DNA from: Alitiscatomonas aceti
GTDB lineage: Bacteria > Bacillota > Clostridia > Lachnospirales > Lachnospiraceae
DNA: 59,802 nt
Assembly (NCBI RefSeq): GCF_025567195.1
Contig: NZ_JAOQJF010000019.1
Location: 1-59,802, forward strand
Direction: 5' to 3'
Part shown: positions 34,675 through 43,900 of the stretch, one piece after another
How positions within the stretch are numbered: the stretch's first letter is position 1
Layout of the letters: each line of letters begins with the position of its first letter
The notes under the pieces: model-generated
What the model saw: only the letters and a program-made list of their open reading frames with translations
The model's database searches: none
Told to the model about the DNA's origin: nothing
Made by a program: the position numbers and the translations under genes

Positions 34675-35115
34675 ATGAAGAAAGCAAAGAAGGGGTTTAC
34701 TCTGGTGGAGCTGATGGTCGTGATCGTGATCATGGCGGTCCTGGCCGCTGCGGCAACTCCGGTTTTTGCGGGCTATGTGAAAAAGGCCAGGGCGGCAGAG
34801 CATCTGTCTGAATGCCGGGCCATTTATGTGGCGGCCCAGTCCTGTCTGGAGGAGGCTTTTCTGAAGGCTGGAGAAGGCACGGTCACAGTGGAGGACCTGG
34901 ATATGGAAAGGTTTCTGAAGGATGTGGAGGAGCTTTCCGGTGTTGGCGGAATCGGGTCCGGAGAGGGAACGCCGGGGAGCGGAGGCTCTGCCGGAACCTT
35001 TTCCATTTACCTGGAAAACGGAAGGGACGGAGCCGCCTGTACGGCGGTCGTCTTTCATGGTGAAGGCTCAGACTGGGTCTTTGATACCGTGGACGGGACA
35101 TATACAGAAGCATAA
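34675..35115 (+). CDS. major prepilin-like protein
   Basis: A 146-residue type IV prepilin. The leader is very short and basic (MKKAKKG), with cleavage expected after G7, followed by FTLVELMVVIVIMAVLAAA with the invariant Glu at +5. The C-terminal ~100 residues form a Gly/Ser-rich globular part with a single Cys pair, one in SECRAIY and one in AACTAV apart from CLEE. It is first in the operon and is probably the main filament subunit. The start has GGGAGGACAGCAGG upstream. Confidence 0.85.
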   Translation: MKKAKKGFTLVELMVVIVIMAVLAAAATPVFAGYVKKARAAEHLSECRAIYVAAQSCLEEAFLKAGEGTVTVEDLDMERFLKDVEELSGVGGIGSGEGTPGSGGSAGTFSIYLENGRDGAACTAVVFHGEGSDWVFDTVDGTYTEA

Positions 35116-35172
35116 ACTCTGGCGCGGCGCATGAAAAGATGTGCGGCGCTTTTGCTATACTGGAGGCAAGGA

Positions 35173-35646
35173 ATGGAGGAACTTTTACTGGAGCTCGTCA
35201 CAGCGGGTCTGCTGGCAGTCATTGGCTGGATCGATGGGAGGACCATGGAGATCCCATACGCCTTAAGCGGCGCTCTGGCCATATGTGCCCTGGCGGACTT
35301 TTTTCTTTTCCCGGGGCTGCCTGTGGGGGAGCGTCTGATGGGCATGGTCTGTGTGTCGGTTCCTATGTATACATTATGCATGGTCGTAAAGGAGGCCTTT
35401 GGCGGCGGAGATATCCTTCTGCTTTCCATCATGGGCTTTTATCTGGGCTGGAGGGCGCTCCTTCCCGGCGTGTTCATTGGCTTTCTGCTGGGCGGGCTGG
35501 AGGCGGTATGGTTTCTGGCATCGGGACGGGCAAAGCCTGGGGAGGGGGCCCATATGGCCTTTGGCCCGGCCCTGTGCCTGGGACTTGGGATCAGCCTGTT
35601 TTATGGAGAGAGGATCTTTTTCTGGTATGCGGGGCTTTTTGGCTGA
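35173..35646 (+). CDS. A24 family prepilin peptidase-like protein (short form)
   Basis: A 157-residue membrane protein with the two aspartate motifs of A24 aspartyl peptidases: Asp in GWIDGRTMEIP and the GGGD motif (EAFGGGDILLL). It would cleave the leader of the four prepilins encoded around it. It lacks the N-terminal cysteine-rich methylase domain of full-length PilD, like archaeal and some clostridial forms. The start at 35173 has GGAGG about 7 bases upstream; the frame is open to 35131 without support. Confidence 0.78.
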   Translation: MEELLLELVTAGLLAVIGWIDGRTMEIPYALSGALAICALADFFLFPGLPVGERLMGMVCVSVPMYTLCMVVKEAFGGGDILLLSIMGFYLGWRALLPGVFIGFLLGGLEAVWFLASGRAKPGEGAHMAFGPALCLGLGISLFYGERIFFWYAGLFG

Positions 35647-35668
35647 GTACGCGCAGGGAGACGTATAT

Positions 35669-36718
35669 ATGGAAGGCATTAAAAGAAAAAAGGAATGGGG
35701 ATCCGGGGAGTTGGCTGATTTTTTTCAGCAGATGGCGGTGATGACCGGATCGGGGATCCCGTTATGCAGGGCTCTGGGGATCCTTGGGGACTGTACGGAC
35801 ATCAGAAGGTTCCGGAAAATATATGAAGAACTCCGCAGGAAGATGGAGAAGGGGACCCTGGCCAGCAGCGCCATGGAGCAGACGGGCGTATTCCCGGAAA
35901 TGGCCGTCAACATGATCCGTGCAGGGGAAGCGGGAGGGACCGTGCAGGAAATGGCCGGAAGGCTGGCGGTCCATTACCGGAAGGAGCACCGGATGCAGCG
36001 CCGGATCCAGGGAGCGCTCCTGTATCCGAAATTTCTGGGGATCCTGTCGGTCTTTCTGGTTCTGTCGGTTTTTCTTGTGATCATGCCCACGCTGGAGCCG
36101 CTGCTTGGAGAAATGGAGCTTCCGCGGTTCACCCGTTTTCTCATGGCGGCCAGTATATTTCTGAAGGAATGGTGGTATCTGGTCCTGGTTTTCACGGTCC
36201 TGTGGACAGCGGTCTGGGAACGCGCGGGGAAAAAACGGAGGATCCGGCTGTTTCTGGACCGTCTGTGTCTGAGGCTTCCAGTGGCTGGAAGGCTCCTGCG
36301 GTCGGTCTATACCTTCCGGTTTGCTGAATCCTTAAGCATTCTGTATGCCAGCGGCATCCCCATGCTGACGTGTCTGGAAATGGCAGGAAGGACTGTGGGA
36401 AACCGGTATGTGGAGCTTCAGACCCGGTTCCTGTCTGAACGGCTTCAGAACGGGGAGGCCCTCAGCCTGGCCATAAGAGATGTGGACGGGCTGGACCGGA
36501 GGCTGGCTCTCATGGTCCTCACAGGGGAGGAAACGGGAAAGCTGGACGTGATGTTAAAAAATACCGCAGACAGCTTTGAATACGAGGCGGATATGGCTGT
36601 TTCCCGTCTGGTGAGCCTGGTGGAGCCAGTGATGATCCTGGGGCTGGGAGCGGTCATCGGCACAGTCCTTCTGGGGATCATGGTTCCGCTTTGGAGGATG
36701 TATGGGTACATGGGATAG
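35669..36718 (+). CDS. type II secretion/type IV pilus platform protein (GspF/PilC family)
   Basis: A 349-residue inner-membrane platform protein with two T2SSF domains: residues ~10-130 (ADFFQQMAVMTGSGIPLCRAL, RAGEAGGTVQEM) and ~225-340 (FRFAESLSILYASGIPMLTCL, TGEETGKLDVML). Membrane segments lie around 150-175, 195-215 and 320-345. It would anchor the GspE ATPase. The start at 35669 has GGGAG about 9 bases upstream. Confidence 0.9.
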   Translation: MEGIKRKKEWGSGELADFFQQMAVMTGSGIPLCRALGILGDCTDIRRFRKIYEELRRKMEKGTLASSAMEQTGVFPEMAVNMIRAGEAGGTVQEMAGRLAVHYRKEHRMQRRIQGALLYPKFLGILSVFLVLSVFLVIMPTLEPLLGEMELPRFTRFLMAASIFLKEWWYLVLVFTVLWTAVWERAGKKRRIRLFLDRLCLRLPVAGRLLRSVYTFRFAESLSILYASGIPMLTCLEMAGRTVGNRYVELQTRFLSERLQNGEALSLAIRDVDGLDRRLALMVLTGEETGKLDVMLKNTADSFEYEADMAVSRLVSLVEPVMILGLGAVIGTVLLGIMVPLWRMYGYMG

Positions 36719-36779
36719 GAATGGACGGTCCCGGTGCAGGAAGGAGATTTTCTGCCGCCGGGCAGGCCGGCTCCGGAGG

Positions 36780-37241
36780 ATGAAGGGGTCAGCCATGCTG
36801 GAGGCCATGGCAGTGATCCTGGTATTTCTGGTGATGGCTTCCGTCCTGTTTGCGTCTGGGCGGGCCCTGAACCGGCAGACCGTGAGGACTCTGGAGAAAA
36901 ATGTGGCCCGGGATGGGGCTCTGACAGCGGTGAGGCTTCTGGCGCAGGATATTATGGAAGGAAACAGACCAGGGGAGGAAATGGAGCCGGAGAAAACGGA
37001 GTTGGAGGTGATCCCGGAGGACGGTCTGGGAACGTTTACGGTCCCGGTCACCGTCTGGGCCGGAGAGGAAGGCAGAAATCTGGTCCTGTACGGGATGTGC
37101 GCCTATGGAGGGCAGACGGAGGCCGTCTCCCTGCTCCTGGAGAAAACGGAAGGAAGCGGCGGCGGTGTCACGCCTTCATCTGCGGCAGCGCCGGTTTGGA
37201 GGCCGGTGCGGTATGCTCCGGCAGAGCCTTTGGAGGAATGA
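36780..37241 (+). CDS. pseudopilin-like protein 1
   Basis: A 153-residue protein with a prepilin-like N-terminus: MKG then SAMLEAMAVILVFLVMASVL, giving Gly at -1 and Glu at +5. The leader is only three residues. The remainder is polar, with no recognised domain. The start at 36780 is set by the prepilin pattern although the GGAGG there abuts the ATG; ATG 36795 has a better spaced site but would lose the processing motif. Confidence 0.65.
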   Translation: MKGSAMLEAMAVILVFLVMASVLFASGRALNRQTVRTLEKNVARDGALTAVRLLAQDIMEGNRPGEEMEPEKTELEVIPEDGLGTFTVPVTVWAGEEGRNLVLYGMCAYGGQTEAVSLLLEKTEGSGGGVTPSSAAAPVWRPVRYAPAEPLEE

Positions 37242-37243
37242 AA

Positions 37244-37585
37244 ATGGGAAAGAAGGGATACGCGCTGGTGGAGGCGGTCACGGCTGTGGCTCTGGTGATG
37301 ATGGCCTCGGGCATTCTGAGCCTGGGGATCTCCTTTGGCCTTCGTATGGAGAGACGGGCGGAACAGCTGAAGAATACAGAGACGGTCTGGGAGGTCCCGG
37401 CGCGCTTCAGGATGCGGACAGGTGACGGAACCGTCATATCCGGAGAGGGCTGTGTGCGCCGCCAGACGGTTACAGGCCGTAACAGAGAGCTTTTTATCTA
37501 TGGCTTTGGAATGGAGCCGGGAACAGGAGAGCTGGAACGGCAGTCTTTGGATCCTGTGTTTTCGGATCAGAGGGAGACAGAATGA
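37244..37585 (+). CDS. pseudopilin-like protein 2
   Basis: A 113-residue protein starting MGKKG, then YALVEAVTAVALVMMASGIL: Gly at -1 and Glu at +5 of a class III/IV-like processing site, followed by a hydrophobic helix. The rest is a short globular part. GGAGG lies 7 bases before ATG 37244; ATG 37238 is too close to it. It follows pseudopilin 1 after 2 bases and overlaps pseudopilin 3 by 4. Confidence 0.68.
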   Translation: MGKKGYALVEAVTAVALVMMASGILSLGISFGLRMERRAEQLKNTETVWEVPARFRMRTGDGTVISGEGCVRRQTVTGRNRELFIYGFGMEPGTGELERQSLDPVFSDQRETE

Positions 37586-38064
37586 AGGGGACCAGGGGAT
37601 TTACGCTGGTGGAGCTGATGGCGGCTGCCATGTTGGCAGGAGCGGCGCTTTTGACCGCCCTTCCCTTGATGCTCATGGCCCAGCGGACTGCCCGCAGGCT
37701 GTCCGGTGAAACAGCAGCAGCCATGAGAGGGGACGCGGTCTTTGAGCTGGCAGCCGGGGAGCTCAGATACGCAGAATCTGTATCGCTTTCAGAAAAGCCG
37801 TGGAAGCGCATCGATGGGGATACGTTCGGGAGCTTTTCCGATGTGGAGATCGGGATCCGGGCAGCAGGAGAAAGAAGCCTCTGGCTGACGGTACGGGTAA
37901 ACCAGGGAGAAGAGCTTCTATATGAGAGGACTGGGAGGGTGGAGCTTCTGAACGTTCCTTTTTATGGAACTGGAAGGCTCGAAGGCAGCGGAAGGACCGG
38001 GCAGTCTGCCGCGGAGGGAGCTTCTTATCCGGCGGTCTGGTACATAGACGGAGGAGATTCATGA
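37582..38064 (+). CDS. pseudopilin-like protein 3
   Basis: A 160-residue protein with a canonical N-terminus MKGTRG then FTLVELMAAAMLAGAALLTA, with Glu at +5. The remainder includes a region with several beta-strand-like repeats. It overlaps its neighbours by 4 bases at both ends, so its translation is coupled to pseudopilin 2 and to the ATPase. Confidence 0.78.
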   Translation: MKGTRGFTLVELMAAAMLAGAALLTALPLMLMAQRTARRLSGETAAAMRGDAVFELAAGELRYAESVSLSEKPWKRIDGDTFGSFSDVEIGIRAAGERSLWLTVRVNQGEELLYERTGRVELLNVPFYGTGRLEGSGRTGQSAAEGASYPAVWYIDGGDS

Positions 38065-39260
38065 GGGAAATGGAAATTTTAAAGGGCCTGGAGGGCGGAG
38101 AAAACATGGCGGTGCAGTTTGTAGACCATCTGCTGGCCCTGGGGCTCCGGAAAAAGGCCAGCGATATCCATCTGGAGCCGGGAGAGGAGCAGATGACCGT
38201 GCGGATGCGCACAGACGGGCGGCTGAAGGTATGTGCGGCTGTGGAAATGAGGCACCATCCTATGATCCTTACCCGTGTGAAGGTCATGGCGGATATGGAC
38301 ATTGCGGAAAAACGGCTTCCCCAGGACGGCCACATAAGGGCTTCCATCCAGGGGAAGGCGACGGATCTGCGGGTCAGCGTGATCCCAACCATACACGGCG
38401 AAAAGGCGGTCCTCCGCTTTCTGAATACAGATACAGTCATTGACAGCCCGGAAACCTTCGGCATGAGTGAGGAAAACTATGGAAAGGTACTGGATATCTT
38501 AAAGCGGCCCAACGGGATTTTTTATATCACCGGGCCCACAGGCTCCGGCAAGACGACGACGCTTTATATGATCCTGGAGAGACTGGCGGAGCTTCCGGTG
38601 AACATTGTGGCCATTGAGGATCCAGTGGAGAAGCACATCCGGGGCATCAGCCAGATGCAGGTCAATACCCAGGCCGGGCTTACGTTTGAAACGGGGCTCC
38701 GGGCTGCCCTGCGCCAGGATCCGGACGTGATCATGGTAGGAGAGACCAGGGACAGCCAGACGCTGAAGACCAGTGTCCGGGCTGCGGTAACGGGCCATCT
38801 GGTGCTTTCCACGCTTCATACGAACAACGCGGCGGGGACTGTGGTGCGGATGCTGGACATGGGTGCGGAGCCGTATCTGGCGGCCAGCAGCCTGAGCGGC
38901 ATCCTGGCCCAGAGGCTCGTGAGGAAGATTTGTCCGGACTGTAAGACAGAAAGGGAACCGGACGGGGAAGAAAGGAAGCTTCTGGGACCGGGAATCCGCC
39001 GGATCCGGTACGGAACCGGCTGCGCCCGCTGCGGCTATACGGGATACCAGGGGCGGACCGCTGTCCATGAGGTACTGGCGGTGGATAAGACCATCCGCGC
39101 AATGATCGCCGGAGGCTGCCGGGAGGAGGAGATCGCCTCCTATGCAGAAAATATCCTGGGAATGAGGACGCTGCGGGACGATCTTCTGCGGCTGGTGGAC
39201 CAGGGGATCACAACGGCGGAGGAGCTGGAACGGCTGACCTTTGGAGAACAGAGGCCATAG
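38061..39260 (+). CDS. GspE/PilB family assembly ATPase
   Basis: A 399-residue secretion ATPase that powers filament assembly. Motifs: Walker A GPTGSGKTTT with K164, Asp box AIEDPVEKHIRGISQMQVN, Walker B DPDVIMVGETRD, His box LSTLHTNNAAGTVVRML, and a C-terminal zinc site made of CPDC and CARC. The N-terminal MshEN domain of longer PilB/GspE proteins is missing; it starts close to the N2 domain (KASDIHLEPGE). Last gene of the pilus-like operon; there is no PilT-type retraction ATPase in the window. Confidence 0.92.
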   Translation: MREMEILKGLEGGENMAVQFVDHLLALGLRKKASDIHLEPGEEQMTVRMRTDGRLKVCAAVEMRHHPMILTRVKVMADMDIAEKRLPQDGHIRASIQGKATDLRVSVIPTIHGEKAVLRFLNTDTVIDSPETFGMSEENYGKVLDILKRPNGIFYITGPTGSGKTTTLYMILERLAELPVNIVAIEDPVEKHIRGISQMQVNTQAGLTFETGLRAALRQDPDVIMVGETRDSQTLKTSVRAAVTGHLVLSTLHTNNAAGTVVRMLDMGAEPYLAASSLSGILAQRLVRKICPDCKTEREPDGEERKLLGPGIRRIRYGTGCARCGYTGYQGRTAVHEVLAVDKTIRAMIAGGCREEEIASYAENILGMRTLRDDLLRLVDQGITTAEELERLTFGEQRP

Positions 39261-39275
39261 GCAGCCGGAGGCGGA

Positions 39276-39306
39276 GCCGTGGTCCTGCCCCAGGACCATG
39301 GCTTTT
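39276..39306 (+). terminator. terminator of the pilus-like operon
   Basis: GCCGTGGTCCTG (39276-39287) and CAGGACCATGGC (39291-39302), 12-bp stem with one G-T pair, then TTTT; 16 bases after the ATPase stop. Confidence 0.7.
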
Positions 39307-39378
39307 CTGCCCGGCTGTCTTCCGATGGACTGGCAGAATGACAGGAAATCATTTTTTTATTACTATCAAGTTTGGCGG

Positions 39379-39406
39379 AATGCATGGTTTTTGCCATGCA
39401 TTTTTT
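39379..39406 (+). terminator. second terminator downstream of the pilus-like operon
   Basis: AATGCATGG (39379-39387) pairs with CCATGCATT (39394-39402), followed by T residues to 39406; an outer GGCGGA/TCCGCC pair could extend the stem. Tandem with the hairpin at 39276. Confidence 0.75.
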
Positions 39407-39433
39407 ATGGATCCGCCATGGACACACCGGAAA

Positions 39434-39547
39434 GGTGAATGGTATACTGTCTGTAAAACAGACATTATACCACCGCGCATCTGGTTTTCGCGTACACCGC
39501 GAAAATCCAGGCGCCCAATTCACCCGGAGGGGTATACTGTCTGTAAA
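39434..39547. repeat. direct repeats flanking nested hairpins upstream of the surface-protein genes
   Basis: A 17-base direct repeat (GGTATACTGTCTGTAAA) occurs at 39441-39457 and 39531-39547. Between them lie an imperfect palindrome GTCTGT-AAA-ACAGAC within GGTATA..TATACC (39441-39471) and a long hairpin of GCGC/CTGG/TTTTCGCG against CGCGAAAA/CCAG/GCGC (39475-39514). GGTGAAT (39434-39440) and ATTCACC (39518-39524) form an outer inverted repeat. A possible promoter (TGGACA, 18 bases, TATACT) ends in the first repeat copy. No CDS fills the 357-base gap. Confidence 0.6.
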
Positions 39548-39617
39548 TATTCTAAATTCATTTCTTTGAACACACACAATGCTTTGGCGTCATCAGCCAG
39601 AAGATCCTGGAGGTATT

Positions 39618-40859
39618 ATGAAAAAAAAGAGAATAGGGGGAGTTCTGGCAGCGGCCGGGGCGGCGGCTGTCCTGTCGGGGCTTTGTACAGGAAGGGCTTT
39701 CTGCCTGGATATGGAATCCTACGCCGGGCTGCTGGATAAGGAGCGGATGTCCGGAGAGACGGAATATATGGTTTCCGGAGACCAGGAATGCCGCCGCCTT
39801 CTTATGGAACTGGTTTCCGCAGGAGCCGGGAAGGAGAGGGAGGAGTTTTTTATCACCGGGGAGGATTACGAGCCGGAGACCCTGGTGATCGCCCAGATGT
39901 TCCCGGCCGCCGTCAATATTTCCAACACAAAAATCGAGGAATATGAGGAAAACGGCCGCAGATATGTGACCTGCCGCATCGGGTTTGAGCGGCAGCCGGA
40001 CCAGGAAGCGTGTACCCACCGGTGGGAGACCAGGATCCTGGAGGCCGGGACCTGTCTCTGGGGAGGAAAGGAGGAACTGACCTGCCGCCTCTGCGGGCTG
40101 AGAAAGGTCCGGTCCCCGGCTGCCCTGGGGCACCTGGATGCGGACCGGGACAGGCTCTGTGACCGGTGCAGGGATCCTCTGAACGGGGATGAACCGATCG
40201 AGACAGGCCGGTGGGCCGTGGGCGACATCCAGACGAGAAGGCTTGGGAAGGACACATACCAGTTCCGGTGCGTGGACGACGATTACAGCAGTGCAGGAAC
40301 CGATCATCAGAAATACGCATTATTCTTATGCGAAACTGTCATACGGTCAGATATGGACAGTACAGATTCCCAGAAAAAGATCATCACATTTGGAAAAAAC
40401 AATAATTATAAGGACTCGGGGATACGGAAATGGCTCCGGGACCGCTGTACGGGAGAAGCCGGTCTCCAGATGGGAGCCGGGGCCCTTATGCCTGTAAACG
40501 TCGGGGTCTGCACGGCTTTTCTCGGGCAGACGTCTCCAGGTACGGAGGGAGAGGCGGCGGAAACGGAGCTGGTGAAATATACGCTCCTTCCGCAGATGAT
40601 GTCGGACCGGATGTTCCTTCTGTCGGTGGAGGAGGCGCTGAAATACAGGGAGGAGTTGTGGGACACAGTGTCAGAGGAAAGTCCGTACAGCCGGGGATAC
40701 TGGCTCAGGACTCCTGTTTATCAGGAGGGAGAAAACGGAGGCTTCATCTATGGAACGGAGGCATATGCGGTGGATCTGAGGGATGGGACCATAGGCCCGG
40801 CAGAGGTTTCTGACGGAAGCTTCGGCCTCCGTCCAGCGTACTGTCTGCCGCAGTCATAG
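39618..40859 (+). CDS. secreted DUF6273-containing protein
   Basis: A 413-residue secreted protein. The signal peptide starts MKKKRIGGVLAAAGAAAVLS. A Cys-rich middle (CTHRWETRILEAGTCL, CRLCGLRK, RLCDRCRD) could bind zinc or form disulfides. The C-terminal ~200 residues match DUF6273-type domains: GKNNNYKDSGIRKWL, then YWLRTPVYQ and SFGLRPAYCL. These domains occur on clostridial surface proteins with unknown role. GGAGG lies 5 bases before the ATG; 13 codons of open frame upstream are unsupported. It begins the surface-protein run. Confidence 0.72.
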   Translation: MKKKRIGGVLAAAGAAAVLSGLCTGRAFCLDMESYAGLLDKERMSGETEYMVSGDQECRRLLMELVSAGAGKEREEFFITGEDYEPETLVIAQMFPAAVNISNTKIEEYEENGRRYVTCRIGFERQPDQEACTHRWETRILEAGTCLWGGKEELTCRLCGLRKVRSPAALGHLDADRDRLCDRCRDPLNGDEPIETGRWAVGDIQTRRLGKDTYQFRCVDDDYSSAGTDHQKYALFLCETVIRSDMDSTDSQKKIITFGKNNNYKDSGIRKWLRDRCTGEAGLQMGAGALMPVNVGVCTAFLGQTSPGTEGEAAETELVKYTLLPQMMSDRMFLLSVEEALKYREELWDTVSEESPYSRGYWLRTPVYQEGENGGFIYGTEAYAVDLRDGTIGPAEVSDGSFGLRPAYCLPQS

Positions 40860-40930
40860 CCGGTGCTCCGGGATCTGGCAGGCACTGGGAACAGAGGTTA
40901 TGGATTTCTATTGTAACAGGAGGAAAATAT

Positions 40931-43900
40931 ATGCAGTTTCAAAAACATGAAATGAAAATGAGACTGGCCGGGAAGGCCGGCCGGGCAGCAGTATTCTGCC
41001 TGTGCGCAGGTCTGGTGCTGGGAGATCCGATGAAAGGATTTGCCTGGGAGCAGACGGAATACGTCCGCAGGGCCACAGGCTCCAATGCCCTGGGCCGTCC
41101 GCTTCTGATGCCTGAGTCCAAAGATCTGTGGGAAAACTGGGTCGGAGACCTGGGATTCCTGGATGGGACCAGAGGGGACGGAAGCCGGGAAAAGCCGTTC
41201 CAGATCTCCACAAAGGCACAGCTCATGGGCCTTTCCAGGCTTGCGGCCATGGAAATGGAGATCAAAGAGGGAGAGGGAACGTATCCGGGCGATTATTCAG
41301 GGGCATGCTTTGAGCTTACAAGGGACATCGATCTGGGAGGGATGGAATGGATCCCCATAGGCTTTTACCGGAACAGCTCCCAGATCCATTCGGATCATAT
41401 CCCGGCCTTCCAGGGGCGTTTTGACGGCAATGGAAAGACCATTTCCAATTTCCGTCTTTACCGCCCGGACTGGAGCCATATGGGATTGTTCGGGGCCGTA
41501 AGGGATTCAGAGATCACAGATCTTACAGTGAGTCCCGGGCATGTGATCACAGCGGGTGAAACGGCTGGGATCCTGGCCGGCAGCGTACAGGACAGTGTGA
41601 TCCGGAATGTGGCTGTGGCAGGAGCCTTAAAGACAGCAGGAAACACCGGAGGGGTTGCCGGGGAGATCGAGGATACGGTGGTGGAAAACTGTACGGCGGA
41701 CCATGTGGCCATGGATCTGGGAAAGGGAAAGGAGACCTTTGCCGGGGGGATTACCGGAAAGGCCGCAGGCTCTGTGATCTCAGACTGCACGGTAAATACT
41801 GGAGACAGCCTGAACGCCAGGATCCAGGGCGGCGGCTATGTGGGAGGGATCACAGGCTTCCAGAACGATACAGATATTTTCAATGCCCACGTCATGGGGA
41901 CCATTGGAGGAAGCGGGTCCCAGGCCATTGGGGGCGTAACAGGAAAATATGCCTCGGGCAAAATGAAGGTGGCCAGATTTGAGGGAAGGATCGCCAGCTC
42001 GGGCCTGGGGAGCAGCGCCCGGGAGGGAACGTTCATCGGGACCCATGATACGGGCTTTCATTTCCGCTATGGAACGGAGGCCGGGGCAGATCTGGCCTAT
42101 CTGTTTGCGGATACAGAGGGAAAGATCATGGCCGGAGTCTGCGGCTCCGGGATCCCGGACGATAACCGGTTTGGCTACGACGCCCATATCGGCTTCTGGC
42201 ACGGGAAGGACAATGGGTTTACCCTGGTCCAGGGACAGAGCACCAGGCCGGAGGAGGAACGGTACTTCTATGAGGAGCTGGAGGAAGGAGCGCTTCATGT
42301 GATCGACACAGAGGATTCGGTGAAGGAGATGGAATTTTCCCCGGACCATTTTGCACCGGGAAAGACGGGACGGCCAGCCAGAGGCTTCCTGGTCTCGGTG
42401 CTCCAGATCGATACGGCAGCCAACGTACAGAATTATTATGATGTGGCGTCGCTGACGGCCCGGGGCGGATCCGCTTACAGTAAGGAGCTGGATAAGTCCC
42501 ACCGGGGGGCTGTGGCGGCAGGAGACACGGTCACAGTGATCACGGCCCCCAGAAATAACGGGGAGGAGAAATATCAGATGGACGGAGTTCCATTTTATAC
42601 GGAACCCGGGGGCGGGAAAACACCCATGGCGTATCAGACCGGCGGCTCTTATGCCTTTGTGATGCCGGAGCATGATACGGAAATTTCGGCCGTGTATAAA
42701 AAGGTGGCGGCAGATATCCGGGTGACGCCGGAGGAGCTGGCCTTCCATGTGACAGAGGAGAGGACCGGGAACAGAAAGTCCCCTTCTATCGTCACAGAGG
42801 TTAGAAATGACGCGGGAAAGCTGATCGCCAGATACATAAATGGAAGTCTGGAAGAGGGAACAAAGGTCCAGGAGGTGAAGGTGGAGGCAGTTGTGGATAA
42901 GAACAACGATGTGGCAGACAGCCGTGTCCAGTGGAGCGTGGACGACGGAGAGCTTCTTCTTTTAAAGCAGAATCCCGATGAGGACAGCGAGGGCTATACG
43001 GAGATGAGCGCATCCATGGAGCTGGATCTGAAGGCCGGTTTCTTCCGGGACATCATAGAGAAGGCGGAAAAGGAACAGGCAGATAAGGGATTTAAGTATC
43101 CGATCCCCGATACCATATATGGAAACGGCACCCTGGGAGGTCTGGCTGTGCTGACTGCAAAGACCAGGCCTGCGGCCAGCTTTGAGGGAAAGCCCCTGAC
43201 GGCCAACTGCCGGATCCCGGTCACCTTCCAGATAAAGGACAGGACCCGGGTGGCGGCAGAGGGGGCCTCCTTAGACCGGGAGAATCTTTTCTTTACGGTC
43301 ACAAGGACGCTGACGGGAGACAGAAAAACTCCGGTGGATACAGTAACGGTCACCGGCCCGCAGACACTGAGCGCCGTTTTTTCTCCGGATCATTTTGATA
43401 AAAGGGATGTTTCCTGGTCTGTGGACGATAAAAATGTGATCCGGGTGGACGCCGGAGGCTACGGACAGGGAAATACGGAGGAGGATTATAAAAATGCCAG
43501 AGTGGAAGCTGTGAAGGACACCCGGTGGATCCGGGATATCATGGCAGCGGATGACGCGGTCCACGAGGCAGATCCATATTCCAGACGGAGCGGGGAAGGA
43601 AAGAGGACGGCCTTTGTGACCGTCACGGCGGATGATTCCCTGGGAAACAGGCAGACGGCTTCCTGCCGGGCAGAGGTATCGTTTGTGACGGTGGATCAGA
43701 CAAAGGTACTGGCGGAGGAGATCCAGACAGACCGGGAAAAGCTGGAATTTGACATGGTGCTTACAAAGACCGGCCGCCGTTCGGATCCGGTGCTCACATG
43801 GACCGGGACAGGGAGCCAGAAGGTGACGGCAGTTTTGTATCCCCAGAGACCGGAGGGGGAAGCGGAGGAGGACTGGCCGGAGCTGGAGTGGAAGGCTGAC

